From positions 558,001 to 622,000 of the forward strand of contig CM040751.1 in assembly GCA_022829145.1 (NCBI GenBank): 64,000 bases of DNA, in the 5' to 3' direction. Source of the stretch: Albula goreensis. Taxonomy: Eukaryota > Chordata > Actinopteri > Albuliformes > Albulidae. Each line of letters opens with the position of its first letter. The first letter of the stretch is position 1. Both the position numbers and the translations under genes were made by a program. Positions 45,331 through 55,764 of this stretch are shown here, piece by piece. The notes below the pieces were generated by a model that had not been told where the DNA came from, ran no database searches, and saw only the letters and a program-made list of their open reading frames with translations.

Positions 45331-45955
45331 GCACTAATATACATATGTAAAGGGGAGTCTCATCCATGGGGTGGTATGTGTATCTTCCTCAATCTCAGGT
45401 CCACTCCACCTCTTCACTGCATTCTTCTTGACAGAGATCTCAGATATTGTTCCTGGGATCTGTCGGAGAGGGTCTGTCTTGGGTGGTCACTGCCCCAAGG
45501 GCTCTTATCATGACTGAGACCACCTTCACCTCCACCTTCCATATCCTCTTAAATTGTTCTTTGGGTCCCTGATATTTCTCTAGCTTCTCATATTCCTTCT
45601 TCCAGATGTTGCTATCACCGCTGCTGTTCCTTTGTCCTTGTCTATTGCCACGATGTCCGGTTAATTGGCAGGCACTGGTTTATCCATCTGGATCTGGAAG
45701 TCCCACATGATCTTAGCTCTGTTGTTCTCAACCACCCTTTATGGTGTCTCCCAGCAGGACTTGGGAGGGTCCAGCCCGTACTCTGCACAGATGTTCCTGT
45801 GTTATGATCCCTGCCACTTGGTTGTGCTGCTCAGCGTATGCTGTTCCTGCCAGCATCTTGCACCCAGCTACTATGTGCTGGACCGTCTCCGAGGCTTCTT
45901 TGCACAGGAGACAGTCCAGCACATAGTAGCACATGAACAGCAATTGGTTCATAAT
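45331..45955 (-). pseudogene. 3' end of a restriction-like-endonuclease LINE
   Basis: On the minus strand a CCHC-type knuckle reads CLLCKEASETVQHIVAGCKM (C-x2-C-...-H-x4-C). It is followed by AYAEQHNQVAGIITQEHLC, ENNRAKIMWDFQIQMDKPVP, the PDIVAIDK motif (PD...D-x-K of the restriction-like endonuclease) and RQIPGTISEISVKKNAVKRW. The order zinc knuckle then endonuclease at the C-terminus is that of REL-type non-LTR retrotransposons (the R2/NeSL side of the LINE tree). Several stops are present. Only the 3' end remains, as expected for incomplete reverse transcription; the 5' boundary is at the hairpin 45,867-45,930. Confidence 0.8.
45867..45930. repeat. 24-bp hairpin at the LINE 5' truncation
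   Basis: GCTACTATGTGCTGGAC at 45,867 and its inverted copy GTCCAGCACATAGTAGC ending at 45,930 form a 24-bp stem (23 of 24 pairs) with a 16-nt loop. It lies within the CCHC knuckle coding sequence, so part of the LINE sequence has been copied in inverted orientation at the truncation. Confidence 0.92.
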
Positions 45956-46330
45956 ATAAGATATTTATTTTATATTGTGTACCAATTGCTGCTTATTTAT
46001 CTATTGTGTGAAACATTTGTTGTAGATCATTTGATTTCAGTAAAGTCTACCTCAAAGTACACTAAGGACTGCTTGTTTTTTCTTGCAACTGTCTTAAGAA
46101 GATATACACATTACAATTGCAAATGCTACCATGGTTACTAAATAAAAGGCAATATATGTATATGGTACATTAAGAAATGCACTCATTTGATCACAGTATT
46201 TTCAAAGTTGTTTGATCTGATGTAATTTTATAATGAGAAAGAATTGAAGACTAAACTGAATAAACTATTACAACTCAGGACTCAGGTAAGTCATTTTAAA
46301 ACTAGACCATTGCCCTTGGGAGATACAGGA
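45956..46330. other. No gene recognised
   Basis: AT-rich spacer. Confidence 0.45.
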
Positions 46331-47010
46331 TTCAAAGTACTCCACCCAAATACAGCCTGAAAGGTCACACAAGGTAAAGTAGCATGCTACAGCTGCTTTT
46401 GGCTGGGGTTTTCTCCATATTTAGGTGTGAGTTGTGGGACTGAGTGCTCCATTGAGTTTTAGCAATGGCTAATCTCAGTGGGATTAAGGAAGGGAGAGTA
46501 AGGTGGAAAGTATTGGAGTGAAAACTGGATGCTGATGAAACCAGACTCCTGATGACCAGAGCAGATCGGTGAAAAGATACATTGTCCCAGATAACAATGA
46601 ATCTGTCTGCTCTGCAGCCATTTGGTATTCTGCTGTGACGATGTTGTGTTGTGAGTTTGTCTAAAAATGTGTGATGTAAACACAATAGAGAAAAGTCATT
46701 TTTCACCTGTGCTTTTGTCAAAATGTCCTAATTTCTGTTGCAAGAGTATATCAGCTGAAGTTGGGCTGAACTCTCTGTCCAGCCTCAATGTCAACCCATG
46801 GTTTATAACATGGTCAACCAATGTTGCTTGAATCCCATCTGATATATTTGGCCGTCGTCTTCTTTGCCCATGTCCCCCTCCAGATCTACCTCTACCTCTT
46901 CCTCTCCTCTGCGGGCTCCCCCTATCATTTCACTCTCCCTCTTCTTCTTACTGCAATGTTGCCTTGCGTTTTTGTTGAAGACAGGTGAACTCACCTGTTG
47001 CCTTTTTATC
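46331..47010 (-). pseudogene. IS630-like (DDE) transposase relic
   Basis: On the minus strand an N-terminal Arg/Gly-rich stretch (RGRGRSGGGHGQRRRPNISD) leads to the helix-turn-helix region IQATLVDHVINHGLTLREAG, then QRVQPNLS. The catalytic half has RFIVIWDNVSFHRSALV with the second Asp and, in another frame, FPPYSPFLNPTEISH with the last acidic residue. The segment with the first Asp, about 100 residues between the two halves, is deleted. Frame changes follow. The family is the eukaryotic IS630/Tc1 superfamily; no terminal repeats with TA were identified. Confidence 0.8.
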
Positions 47011-47550
47011 GTGCTCAGGCCTGATTGGTGAGTTTACAATTAAGCACCAAAGCGTCTGTACACCCGACGGCCGTGTTTGATCAATTGTTCATAGATGTGG
47101 TATTTTGAAGACAGTGCCTTGAAATGGCAAAGAAGTGACATTATGTCAGATTTCTGTGAATAATGGAGAGAGGTGGATGATACTTTTTTCAGTTTCACCT
47201 TCATCAACATGTGAAATATGCATGTGTGCTCACCTGTGTGTGTGTGTATAGGTCCTTCTTTGTATCTGTCTTCAATAGGGTTGCAAAAGAGGAGCGAATG
47301 CTTGTACATTTTTATAAAATATAAAATAAACATATAATTTTTATACAATATAAAAATAAAACACATATCATTTTCAAACTTAAGGAAAAAAATATGTTCT
47401 TTTATTCAAATGCAATCATTATGAAATGATTGTATTCTTCATTTTATACTGTAATTTTGTCAGTCCTCATATGTGTGTTTCTCAACAGCCCATGGTGTCC
47501 CAGCATTCTTTGTGATAAGGGTTTTGTTCTGCTCTTCAGATCAGCCACTG
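47011..47550. other. AT-rich, no gene recognised
   Basis: Spacer between the IS630-like relic and the MITE. Short ORFs only. Confidence 0.45.
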
Positions 47551-48354
47551 GCTGCGTTCCAATACTCAAATTCGTCTCCTCCTTTCCTCCCCTCCTTTCC
47601 TCCGTGCCCCAGAAGCTGATTATGTGTCCTCCTTTCCTCCACTGTTCCAAAGCGCAATCTCACCTCCTCCTTTCCTCCTTTTTCGTCTCCTCCAAACGGA
47701 GGATACATCGATGTATCCTACCGCGGAAGTCTTTTCACATTTCTGCGTGACATCACTGTGCTCACGACCAGTCAGATTAAATGACCATTCCACAGAATAT
47801 TTCACCATCAAAAAGTTCTAAAACATGACAAGGGATTGACCAACACCTGAATATTAGTGCCAGAACAGTAAACAGTAATCGGGCAATTTACATTAAAGAG
47901 AAAACTTTTGTGTTTTCGAACATAACCACTTTGATGCAATATATTCATGTTTTTCAGATACAAATGGTCATTTTACCGATGTAAAATTGAGCGAGTTCAT
48001 GTTGCGGTAAATTTATTTATTCCTTGTAGAAATGCTTATGTTACATCATGAGCAGAATGCGAGAAAATGACATTCATATTTTAATGCAGGAACAGGGCTG
48101 ATGGAGTTAGAGAAGCGTGATTGGCTTTGGTATCCTCGGAGTCGTTCGAAATTATTACTTCATCAATAGCCGACGTCGACTTTGATGACGGGAGAATCGG
48201 ATTAGCTGTTCCAACTTTCGATTCATCTCCTCCTTTCCTCCTCTCCTCCACTCGTTTCCTCCCCTCCTTTCCTCCACATATTTCCGGCATACTTCCAGGG
48301 TAGGAAAGGAGGGGAGGAAAGGAGGAGATGAGAAAAAAAGTATTGGAACGCAGC
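47551..48354. mobile_element. Pyrimidine-rich MITE with terminal inverted repeats
   Basis: An 804-bp element with ends GCTGCGTTCCAATACT and AGTATTGGAACGCAGC. The inverted similarity extends inward through mirrored polypyrimidine/polypurine tracts (CTCCTTTCCTCCCCTCCTTTCC on the left; GGAAAGGAGGGGAGGAAAGG on the right). A second internal pair of such tracts lies at about 48,225-48,320. No target duplication was clear, so the superfamily is not assigned. A truncated relative is at 896-1,138. Confidence 0.85.
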
Positions 48355-48689
48355 CCCAGTTCTTCAACCAAGCTGTTTCAACTTCACCAACATGGTTCAC
48401 CAAGCTGATTTTCCCTGGTTCTCTTGAAAATGCACTGACATTTGCAAGGACAGCGATGGAGACATGAGATGCGGAACATTGTGGTTTTGAAATCACTGCC
48501 AACAAAATTTGGTTAAGTAGTACAGTACAACCATTTAGCTATCGGTGGTAACTGCAGTCCTTTGACCATAACAAACCCTGTGCAATGACGGCTTACACAA
48601 CTTGCACTGAGAAATCTGTGTTGTCAGTACTGGGCTTGTATTCAGCACACCATATTTTTTATTTAGCTGCAGTAATTTTTACTGTTGTA
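48355..48689. other. No gene recognised
   Basis: Spacer between the MITE and the 3' side of the Tx1-type LINE. Confidence 0.4.
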
Positions 48690-51600
48690 AAGACTGTATG
48701 GGGCATAATTTTGCCTTTCCCTCAGTTTCAAATGGCCATAGGAGCCCTGTAGTCCCCAGGAAGTAAAATGAAATATCCTTATAGCCCAGATTTATAAATT
48801 GTTGGTACACAAAACCCGGAAACCCCCACACCTTTCCCAGAGTCCTCAGTTTTATGGATCCCCATTGTGGCCAGCATCTGAACAGGCTGCTGGTTAACCA
48901 TGCCAGCACTTCCTGAAGGATGCTTTCCAAGTAATCCTGGAGGGGGCGCTGTGCCAGGCCAATGATGCAGAGGCGAAGGTTTTCCCCTCTTCATATCATT
49001 ATATCTATAAGAACACATCTGTTCTTTTTCAGTTTCTCTGAAATTTTTTGTCCTCCCATTTTGTAAGTCCCTCTAGTGGAGAGCATCAGCTAAACGATTG
49101 GAATATAATGATTTCAAATCTTGGCTCTGGTTGCATTTGTGGAAATAATCAGTACCAATTTCTAAAATTTCCAGACAGCATCCCAGCCAACCATTAAAAA
49201 TTTAACATTAGCTGGCCATCATCATCACCCTCCATGTTGCACAGAGCCCTGGCACTTATTAATTAAAACATAATGACAAATTCAAGCTTCAGCCATGCCA
49301 GTAACAGACAACACCCCCTAACCAAGCCCACCAAATCTGTTGAACCAGTCCCATGACTATCTTTCTTTCTTGCTGTCCAAATTGCCAGCTTAGCCTGATA
49401 ATAAATTAAGTAGACAAACTCTTCTCTTAGTGGCAATACTGTATTTGGGGCCCCCCTATAAACAGCTCAGGTGAAAAACCCTCACTTAGGTCCCTAAGTC
49501 ACACTGTCAAGAACCTGAGCAGGTCCCTCAACTGACCACAGTTCAAGAAAAGGTGCTCTATACTTTCTTCCTGCCCACAAAAAGAACATTCCCTCCCCAG
49601 TGCAGGATTCAGGTGTGCCACGTCTGTTTGTAGCTACAGCCAGTGAACCAACATCCGCTGTAGATCTGTAGTACATTTCTCTATTGGAGGCTTGTAAAGG
49701 GTTCGCCAGCATCCCTTCATGGAGAACTCCCCAGCACAGAGATTCTAATGGAGAAGAGCATGTCCCCATCCTCATCTTGAGGCTCCTGCACAGCAGCTAC
49801 AATAGTGAAGGGCAGGCAAATATATTCACTCCCCGTCATCTGGAACACTGTCCTCCTTAAGGCTCCTCTGCACTCCTTGGACGGTGCCTCTTGGAGCTGC
49901 TTAATTAACTGTTACACCAGGCGAGAGGACCATATGCCACTGACACCCTGTTAAGATGGCACTGACTACCACCAATCACCTTCTCTCAAACGGGCCAGCT
50001 TTGTGAGTCCACTCCTAAGCAGGCATACCTGTATGCTTGCAGAGTTTAGGAGCATTGACTGAAGCCAAAGATTCTGTAGTACTGGTTTCTCAAAAATCTG
50101 CTCCTCTGGCTGTTAAAGGCCCCTCTGAACAGTAAAGATCAGTTGTAAAGTCTGGAGCACTGACAGGTAGAACTGGGGAAGGTTCCCCAACTCAATCTCC
50201 GCAGTGTTCAAAAGGAGCAGCTGCTGGGGGTAAGCTAAGATTCCCCACTCTCTGTAGGAACGCGCTCACTTTTTTGAAGCAATCCACCAGTCTCTGCAAA
50301 GATGCAATCCACAGTTGGGTCAAGGATGCTAAGTCTGTTCCATAAGGTCGAGGCAGCTAGTTTATTTGTAACCAAGACCCTCGCCCTGAGGATCAGCTGA
50401 GACAATAGCAAATTCCATTTATACAACTGCAACCTTCTCCAGCATTCCCTCTCAGTTCCTTCTTCTAAATTCTTCTGTCACTAAGAAGACACCCAGGAAC
50501 GTCATTCCATCCATTCCCCATTGCAACCCCCCTAGGAGCTGTGGTGGCCAAACATTTTCCCACCTACCCATGATGAGACTCTCGCTCTTTCTCCAAATGA
50601 TGCTTGCTGAGGAGGTTCTCTCATAGATAGACAAGCTGGCCTTATTCCTCGAGATATCTTCCTGCCGTTTGATAGTAACATCATCTGCATATGCAGGCAG
50701 TGTACATTTCTCACCTGCGGGATCACCTGGTATGTTAAAGCCCTTTAATTCTCTCCTAAGCCTACTGAGGAAAAGCGCAATAGCAAGGCTGTACAGCTAT
50801 CAAGATGCCTGATGCCTCGCTGTACTGGAACCAGACAGCTCAGCCCACCTTCCTCTTTCACCATCACTGAAGCCCCAGGGTACAGCAGCCTCACCCACGA
50901 AATAAAAGACTACCCAAAAGCCAAAAACTCATAGCACACTAAGAAGATAATAATGTCCCTCTTGTTCAAAAGCTTTTTCCTGAAGTGTCCCAAATCATTT
51001 TCCCATCATCCCTGTATCTACAGCATCTCTACTGAAAAACAGACGCATAAGGCAGTGATTCCCAATGTCGGTCCTTGGGGCACACTGTGTATGCTGGCTT
51101 TTATTCCAACCCAAAATCTTAACAAGCTGTTAATTGTTCATAATTGTTCACGCTTTTTCATGACTAGAGAGATAATTTGCCATTATAGCTATGCATTTAA
51201 TGAAGAAAAAGCTCCTATATTCACATTGTGCCATATTGCAGGCAATTGCATAAAGACAAGTAAAATGTTTGAACTCATATTAAAGACCATGGTTATTCTG
51301 GACGCACAACCCCTAAAACTATCCAATTGGTAGATAATGAAAAATTCAAAGACAAAGCTGATTATAATGAGCCAAACCTGCATTGTGTTATGAAGCATAA
51401 GGAAAAAAATCTGGAGCTTAATCATATGTTGAATGATTTAAGGAGTGTACTGATTCACCCCAGTCTTTAATTTGATCAGGTATAAAAACATACTCTTTTA
51501 GTGTATTTGTTTGTAAAATCACATAAACACAATGTGAACATAGGAGCTTTTTCTTCATGAAATGCATAGCTATAATGGCCAATAATCTCTCTAGTCATGA

Positions 51601-52890
51601 ATTTTGGGATTGCAGTTGTGGTTGGAATAAAAACCAGCATACACAGTGTGCCCCAAGGACCGACGTTGGGAATCACTGGCATAAGGGACCTGTCATGCAC
51701 ACAGTATGCCTGAACTTTATGAGCAAGAAGGTTCAAATAGCATTTCAGTCTGTTTGCCAGACCTTTTGCTCAAATTTTACAGTCTAAGGAAAGGAGAGAA
51801 ACAAGCCACCAGTTCTTAAGCAGACTTAAGTCTCCTTTCTTAGGCAACAGTGACAGGGTAGCAAGCCACTCTTCACATACACCTCAATCACTTTGTTAAA
51901 GTCCTTCACCAAAACTTCCAAGAGGTGCTTGTAAAACTCAGCCCCCAGTTCGTCCACTCCAAATGTACGTCATGCACATTGCTGCTGAACAGCTTCTGTA
52001 AGCTCTTGGAAAGTGATGTTGATGTCCAAGGTTTCCCTCTGCTTAGGGCTGAGCTCTGGTAGGCACCTGAAAATGTTGAGCCATATTTTTTTCATCACAG
52101 TCACCAGCTGCATAGAGCTCTGTATAGAAAGTCACTGGCATCCTCCTAATTTCAGCTGAATCAGCCGTCAGTGATCCATCAGAGCAACGAAGGCGAAGCA
52201 TTTGTTTCTGTTGCGCAGCCACTGAACATTTAAAAAGAGGTCACTAGGGGTATCCATGTCAATTACTGTGGCCATCCTGCAGAAAAAAACTCAAATCTTG
52301 CCTCTTTTCCTACAACACCCTACCCACGCTTGAATCATTGTGATTATTCAGATTAGTTTAGTTGTGAATGTAGTATAGTTCTCACAAAATAATTTTATTT
52401 TCCCCACCTCCTGCCATTAGCAAAAATCCTCAAATGCACTTTTTCTCAGCCTCCAGTTATTCCAAAAATATTTCACAAAAGATTATATCAAGCAACAATT
52501 TCACATTAGAATGCCAATATTATTGTGGACGAGACAGCGTAACCATGCTTACATCAATAGTTGCCATATGATGATCAGAAAACCCATTTTGGAAAATAAA
52601 AGAATCCATAACTATGTGATTATTAGAGTTACTGGCATACATTCTACCAAATCTGGCCCCCCTCATTTCTGCTATTAAGATCCTCTCATTTATAGGTTCT
52701 GTGACTGAGATGACTTTAACATCAGGGTTCTTTGGAAAGAGAATCGCTGCTCCCAAATTAGTGTTTGATCCACTAAGTAAATGTTGCCCCACGCACCAGA
52801 CACCCCACTCTACCTCATTGGCACTATCAGAATGCACTTCTTGCAAGAATGTGACATTAAACTTTTTAAGCCTTAAATATTCTGTAATAA
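48690..52890 (-). pseudogene. Tx1-type LINE ORF2 relic
   Basis: Read on the minus strand from about 52,890. An apurinic endonuclease start FLQEVHSDSANEVEWGVW and GAAILFPKNPDVKVI is followed, after a deletion, by FSDHHMATIDVSM. The reverse transcriptase opens near 51,850 with LLPKKGDLSLLKNW and RLKCYLNLLAHKVQAYC. After the hAT MITE insertion it resumes near 50,720 with AYADDVTIKRQ-like sequence (the catalytic Y-A-D-D), LSIYERTSSASIIWRKSESL and GGLQWGMDGMTFLGVFLVTE. The C-terminal domain runs near 49,750 (WGVLHEGMLANPLQA) to about 49,190 (ALCNMEGDDDGQLMLNF). About 500 bp of probable 3' untranslated sequence follow. Many stops and frame changes. This matches the Tx1 lineage of L1-related LINEs known from Xenopus and fish. 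Confidence 0.88.
51053..51678. mobile_element. hAT MITE inside the Tx1 LINE
   Basis: A 626-bp element flanked by the 8-bp duplication GCATAAGG (51,045-51,052 and 51,679-51,686). The ends are CAGTGATTCCCAATGTCGGT and the inverted ACCGACGTTGGGAATCACTG. The inverted repeats run for roughly 180 bp (TCCTTGGGGCACACTGTGTA, GCATGACTAGAGAGATAAT-like and GAAGAAAAAGCTCCTAT blocks). No transposase. It inserted into the reverse transcriptase region of the LINE, so it is younger than that LINE copy. Confidence 0.95.
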
Positions 52891-53028
52891 TATAGCTCTT
52901 TTATTCCAACCTGTACCCCAGTAAATATTTAGAGAGCCTAAGTAGAAAGACTGCATAATAAAGTATGAGCAGAGAGGAAGCAGCAGAGAACTACACAAAG
53001 GATAGGCTGTTTCATGGGCAGAAAGTTC

Positions 53029-53150
53029 GAATCAGCTGATCGGCGTTCCACCCAAGCCATTACCTCATGTTAGAATCTTTGTGTAACCCCATTGAAAACA
53101 CGCAGTGTAATGCCGAAGAATGAGGAACATACTTTTTAAACTTCAAGGCA
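53029..53150 (-). repeat. Dispersed repeat, copy 2 of an inverted pair
   Basis: Reverse-complement match to 154-277 at about 85-90 percent by eye. The match ends about 10 bp before the Tigger-like element. Confidence 0.7.
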
Positions 53151-53159
53151 CTGTATATA

Positions 53160-53443
53160 CAGTCGCCCTGCCTTATCCCTGGGTATATGGCTCCAGGACC
53201 CTAGCGGATGTGCAAAAACCGCAGATGCTCAGGACACAGAAAATTACGTAATTTTACCCTGCACGTGTTCCTAACTTGAAACCCCACCTATATGTACCAT
53301 TAAGAACTACTCAAGTTAAACACACTGACTACAGGATTGTAGTATACACTGCATGTGGGAAATTCAAATGTTCTTTTTCGAAAATATTCTGGAATTTTAA
53401 AAAATCTTTTGATGCCAAACCCCCGGATAAGGCAGGCTGACAG
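53160..53443. mobile_element. Tigger-like (pogo) MITE
   Basis: A 284-bp element flanked by TA (53,158-53,159 and 53,444-53,445). The ends are CAGTCGCCCTGCCTTATCC and GGATAAGGCAGGCTGACAG. The sequence after the left end (GGCTCCAGGACCC, GCGGATG, CCGCAGATGCTCAGGA) follows the familiar Tigger terminal consensus. No transposase. Confidence 0.9.
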
Positions 53444-53445
53444 TA

Positions 53446-55764
53446 ATAAGAATAATATAGTTATAGTTTTTAAAATAAAATACTGCTGCCTATTATTTGT
53501 TAGGCTCTGTGTAATTCACTCACTAAGTACTTGTCAATCACTCTGTTAATCCAAGGTAAATGGTAAATAGATAGCAGAGACATCCAGTGACTGTTTATAT
53601 TGCCTATGAATGTAATTGTAGTAGGGCATATACCCATTTTTGAGTACACTGTCAGGGTTTGTCAGGGACTTAGAGGAGTGATGGGAACTTTCATTCATTT
53701 TGGTGTGCCAGTTCTTTTGGCTCCGTTCAAAAAATTAATTTGTTTGGCTTTCTCATTTGTTCATTCAGTAGTACTTCCAGAAAGACCGAGATGTTGCTTA
53801 GTTCGTTCGTTCTACTCGAGTGCAGTTCCTGCTGCATCAACTAGTTCTGCTGTATCTGCTATACCGTGAGCAAATGATAATAAATAACCATAATGCTTCA
53901 TTTGTTTTTATAATAATCATTGACGCCACTTGTTGTATTGTTGTATCCTACTCGAGGAAAATATTAAATAACACTATGTCACTGCCAAAGTTAGCATTCG
54001 TTGATGCCACTTGTATTGTTGTAGCCAATTAATCGAAGAAAAAAAAATGCAATATTTTCGGTTTCTGTTTACCCATAGCCGTTTCTACAAATATAAATAC
54101 ATAAGTAAATCAATAGTATATATGTTTGCTTACATTAGATTATGACATTTTTTTTAATGCCCCTTTTAATCCATTACCATTTTGTGTTGTTAATTGTATT
54201 ATATATATGCCATAAGTATATATGCCATGTAAGTCAAAGACAGCATTATTACTCAATATATATAACATCAGCTGTAATATTATAATATATTGTTGTTTAA
54301 GTTACTAGAAAACCCAAAATGTACCAAAATTTCATAATGGATAATGTTAAATTGTCAACACTTAAAAACACCTAATGAATGAGGAATGAGCATTGATGTA
54401 ATTAATACATACACAGTTTCACTTTTTGAAATGATTTTAATTGCTTTTAGTACATAAGGTAAAGCTGCCTACCAAGTTGAAAACTGTTCTAGCTAGCAAG
54501 CTAGATGACTAGACAAACATAAGAACAATTGCTAGATTGCTAGTTACCTAGCCGAGTTGGTCATGTGTGCGCAGAAAGTTGTTACCGGGCAAAATATTGC
54601 AGATGACGTAAATTACAAGTCTGAATCAGCTGAACAATGTTTACTGTAGAATTGTGGCTTTGTTGCTATGTTGGTTGCTATGCGCTCACTGTTTAGAGGG
54701 AATCCTCGTACCCTTTTGTCACTTTCCCTCAGAGGAGCTTGGAAAGAGAGGACTCTGCCTTTGACGACTGGCATCTGGGTATAGAATAAGTACAACTTTA
54801 CATTTACCTCATGAAACTACTTTTACATTTGTTTTAGATTTTCAGCATAGAAACAAAACACCTAAACTTAATTAAATAATCAAATTATTTTAGCTGAAAG
54901 CCACCTTAGATAACTGAAAGATAGCCAGCTCTCAAGACTAGCTTTCATTAAAGTAGCCTAGACAGACAGCTTTAGCTTGGTCATTACCTCATGTGATAGT
55001 GCATTTTTAGTCAGATTGTCAGTTAGATTTAAGCACAATGGTATCGTTTGATGACATTTTCTTTTACCTTTCTAGCGTGGAGAGGTACAGGAGGGGCATC
55101 AGGAAAGCTGCCCAGAGATACTCCCGCCAAAGGTGAAAATAATGGCAAGTTAGCATAAAAATGAACTTCTATGTGATGTCAGCTGTATTGTATGCACTAA
55201 TTACATTTGAAAGTAGTGATGGCTTTCCTGTCAGGTTAGCCAGATGACTAGTTAGTCTCATACTGTCAGCTGGATACCAAAGCTAGCTACTTAAAATTTA
55301 CTTCAGAGAAAGACACTGCCAGCTGTATTAGCACTAGCTAGCTCGGTTGCTAATGCTACCAAGCGCTATTAATTGTACTCAGCAATATACTGCTATTTAA
55401 ATTACTCAGATGAGGGAAGACATCAGTTTAACTAACGCTTTTAAATATTACAAATATCTGACAACACATTTCATATTTTAGTCAACAAATGTCATATTTT
55501 TACACTGTTATTCAAACAATCTTTTAGGTGTTGAGTATGTAAATAGAGTTAGCTATGTCCTACTCTTTGGAATAGATAACTAGCGAGCTAACAGCTTGAC
55601 GGGAGATGGTGAGAGATGTGGCTAGCTACAATCATCTAGCTGACTGCCTTATTGAATGTTTTCCCAGATCCATCACCGCGGCTGAGTTATATGTATACAT
55701 ATATGTGTGTGTGTGTAAATACTCCACTTGTGAATATATGCTTACACAAAAATAATTGCCAGAG
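53446..55764. other. AT-rich region, no gene assigned
   Basis: Contains AT-rich stretches and GCTAGC-rich words. One exon-like block after TTTCTAG at 55,076 reads VERYRRGIRKAAQRYSRQR before GTGAAA. It could belong to the gene relic that follows, but its sequence is too biased to assign. Confidence 0.35.

Noticed and set aside
54540..54660. Further copy of the 154-277 repeat (TGAATCAGCTGA word)
   Set aside because: Only about 11 bases match; not enough to call a copy.
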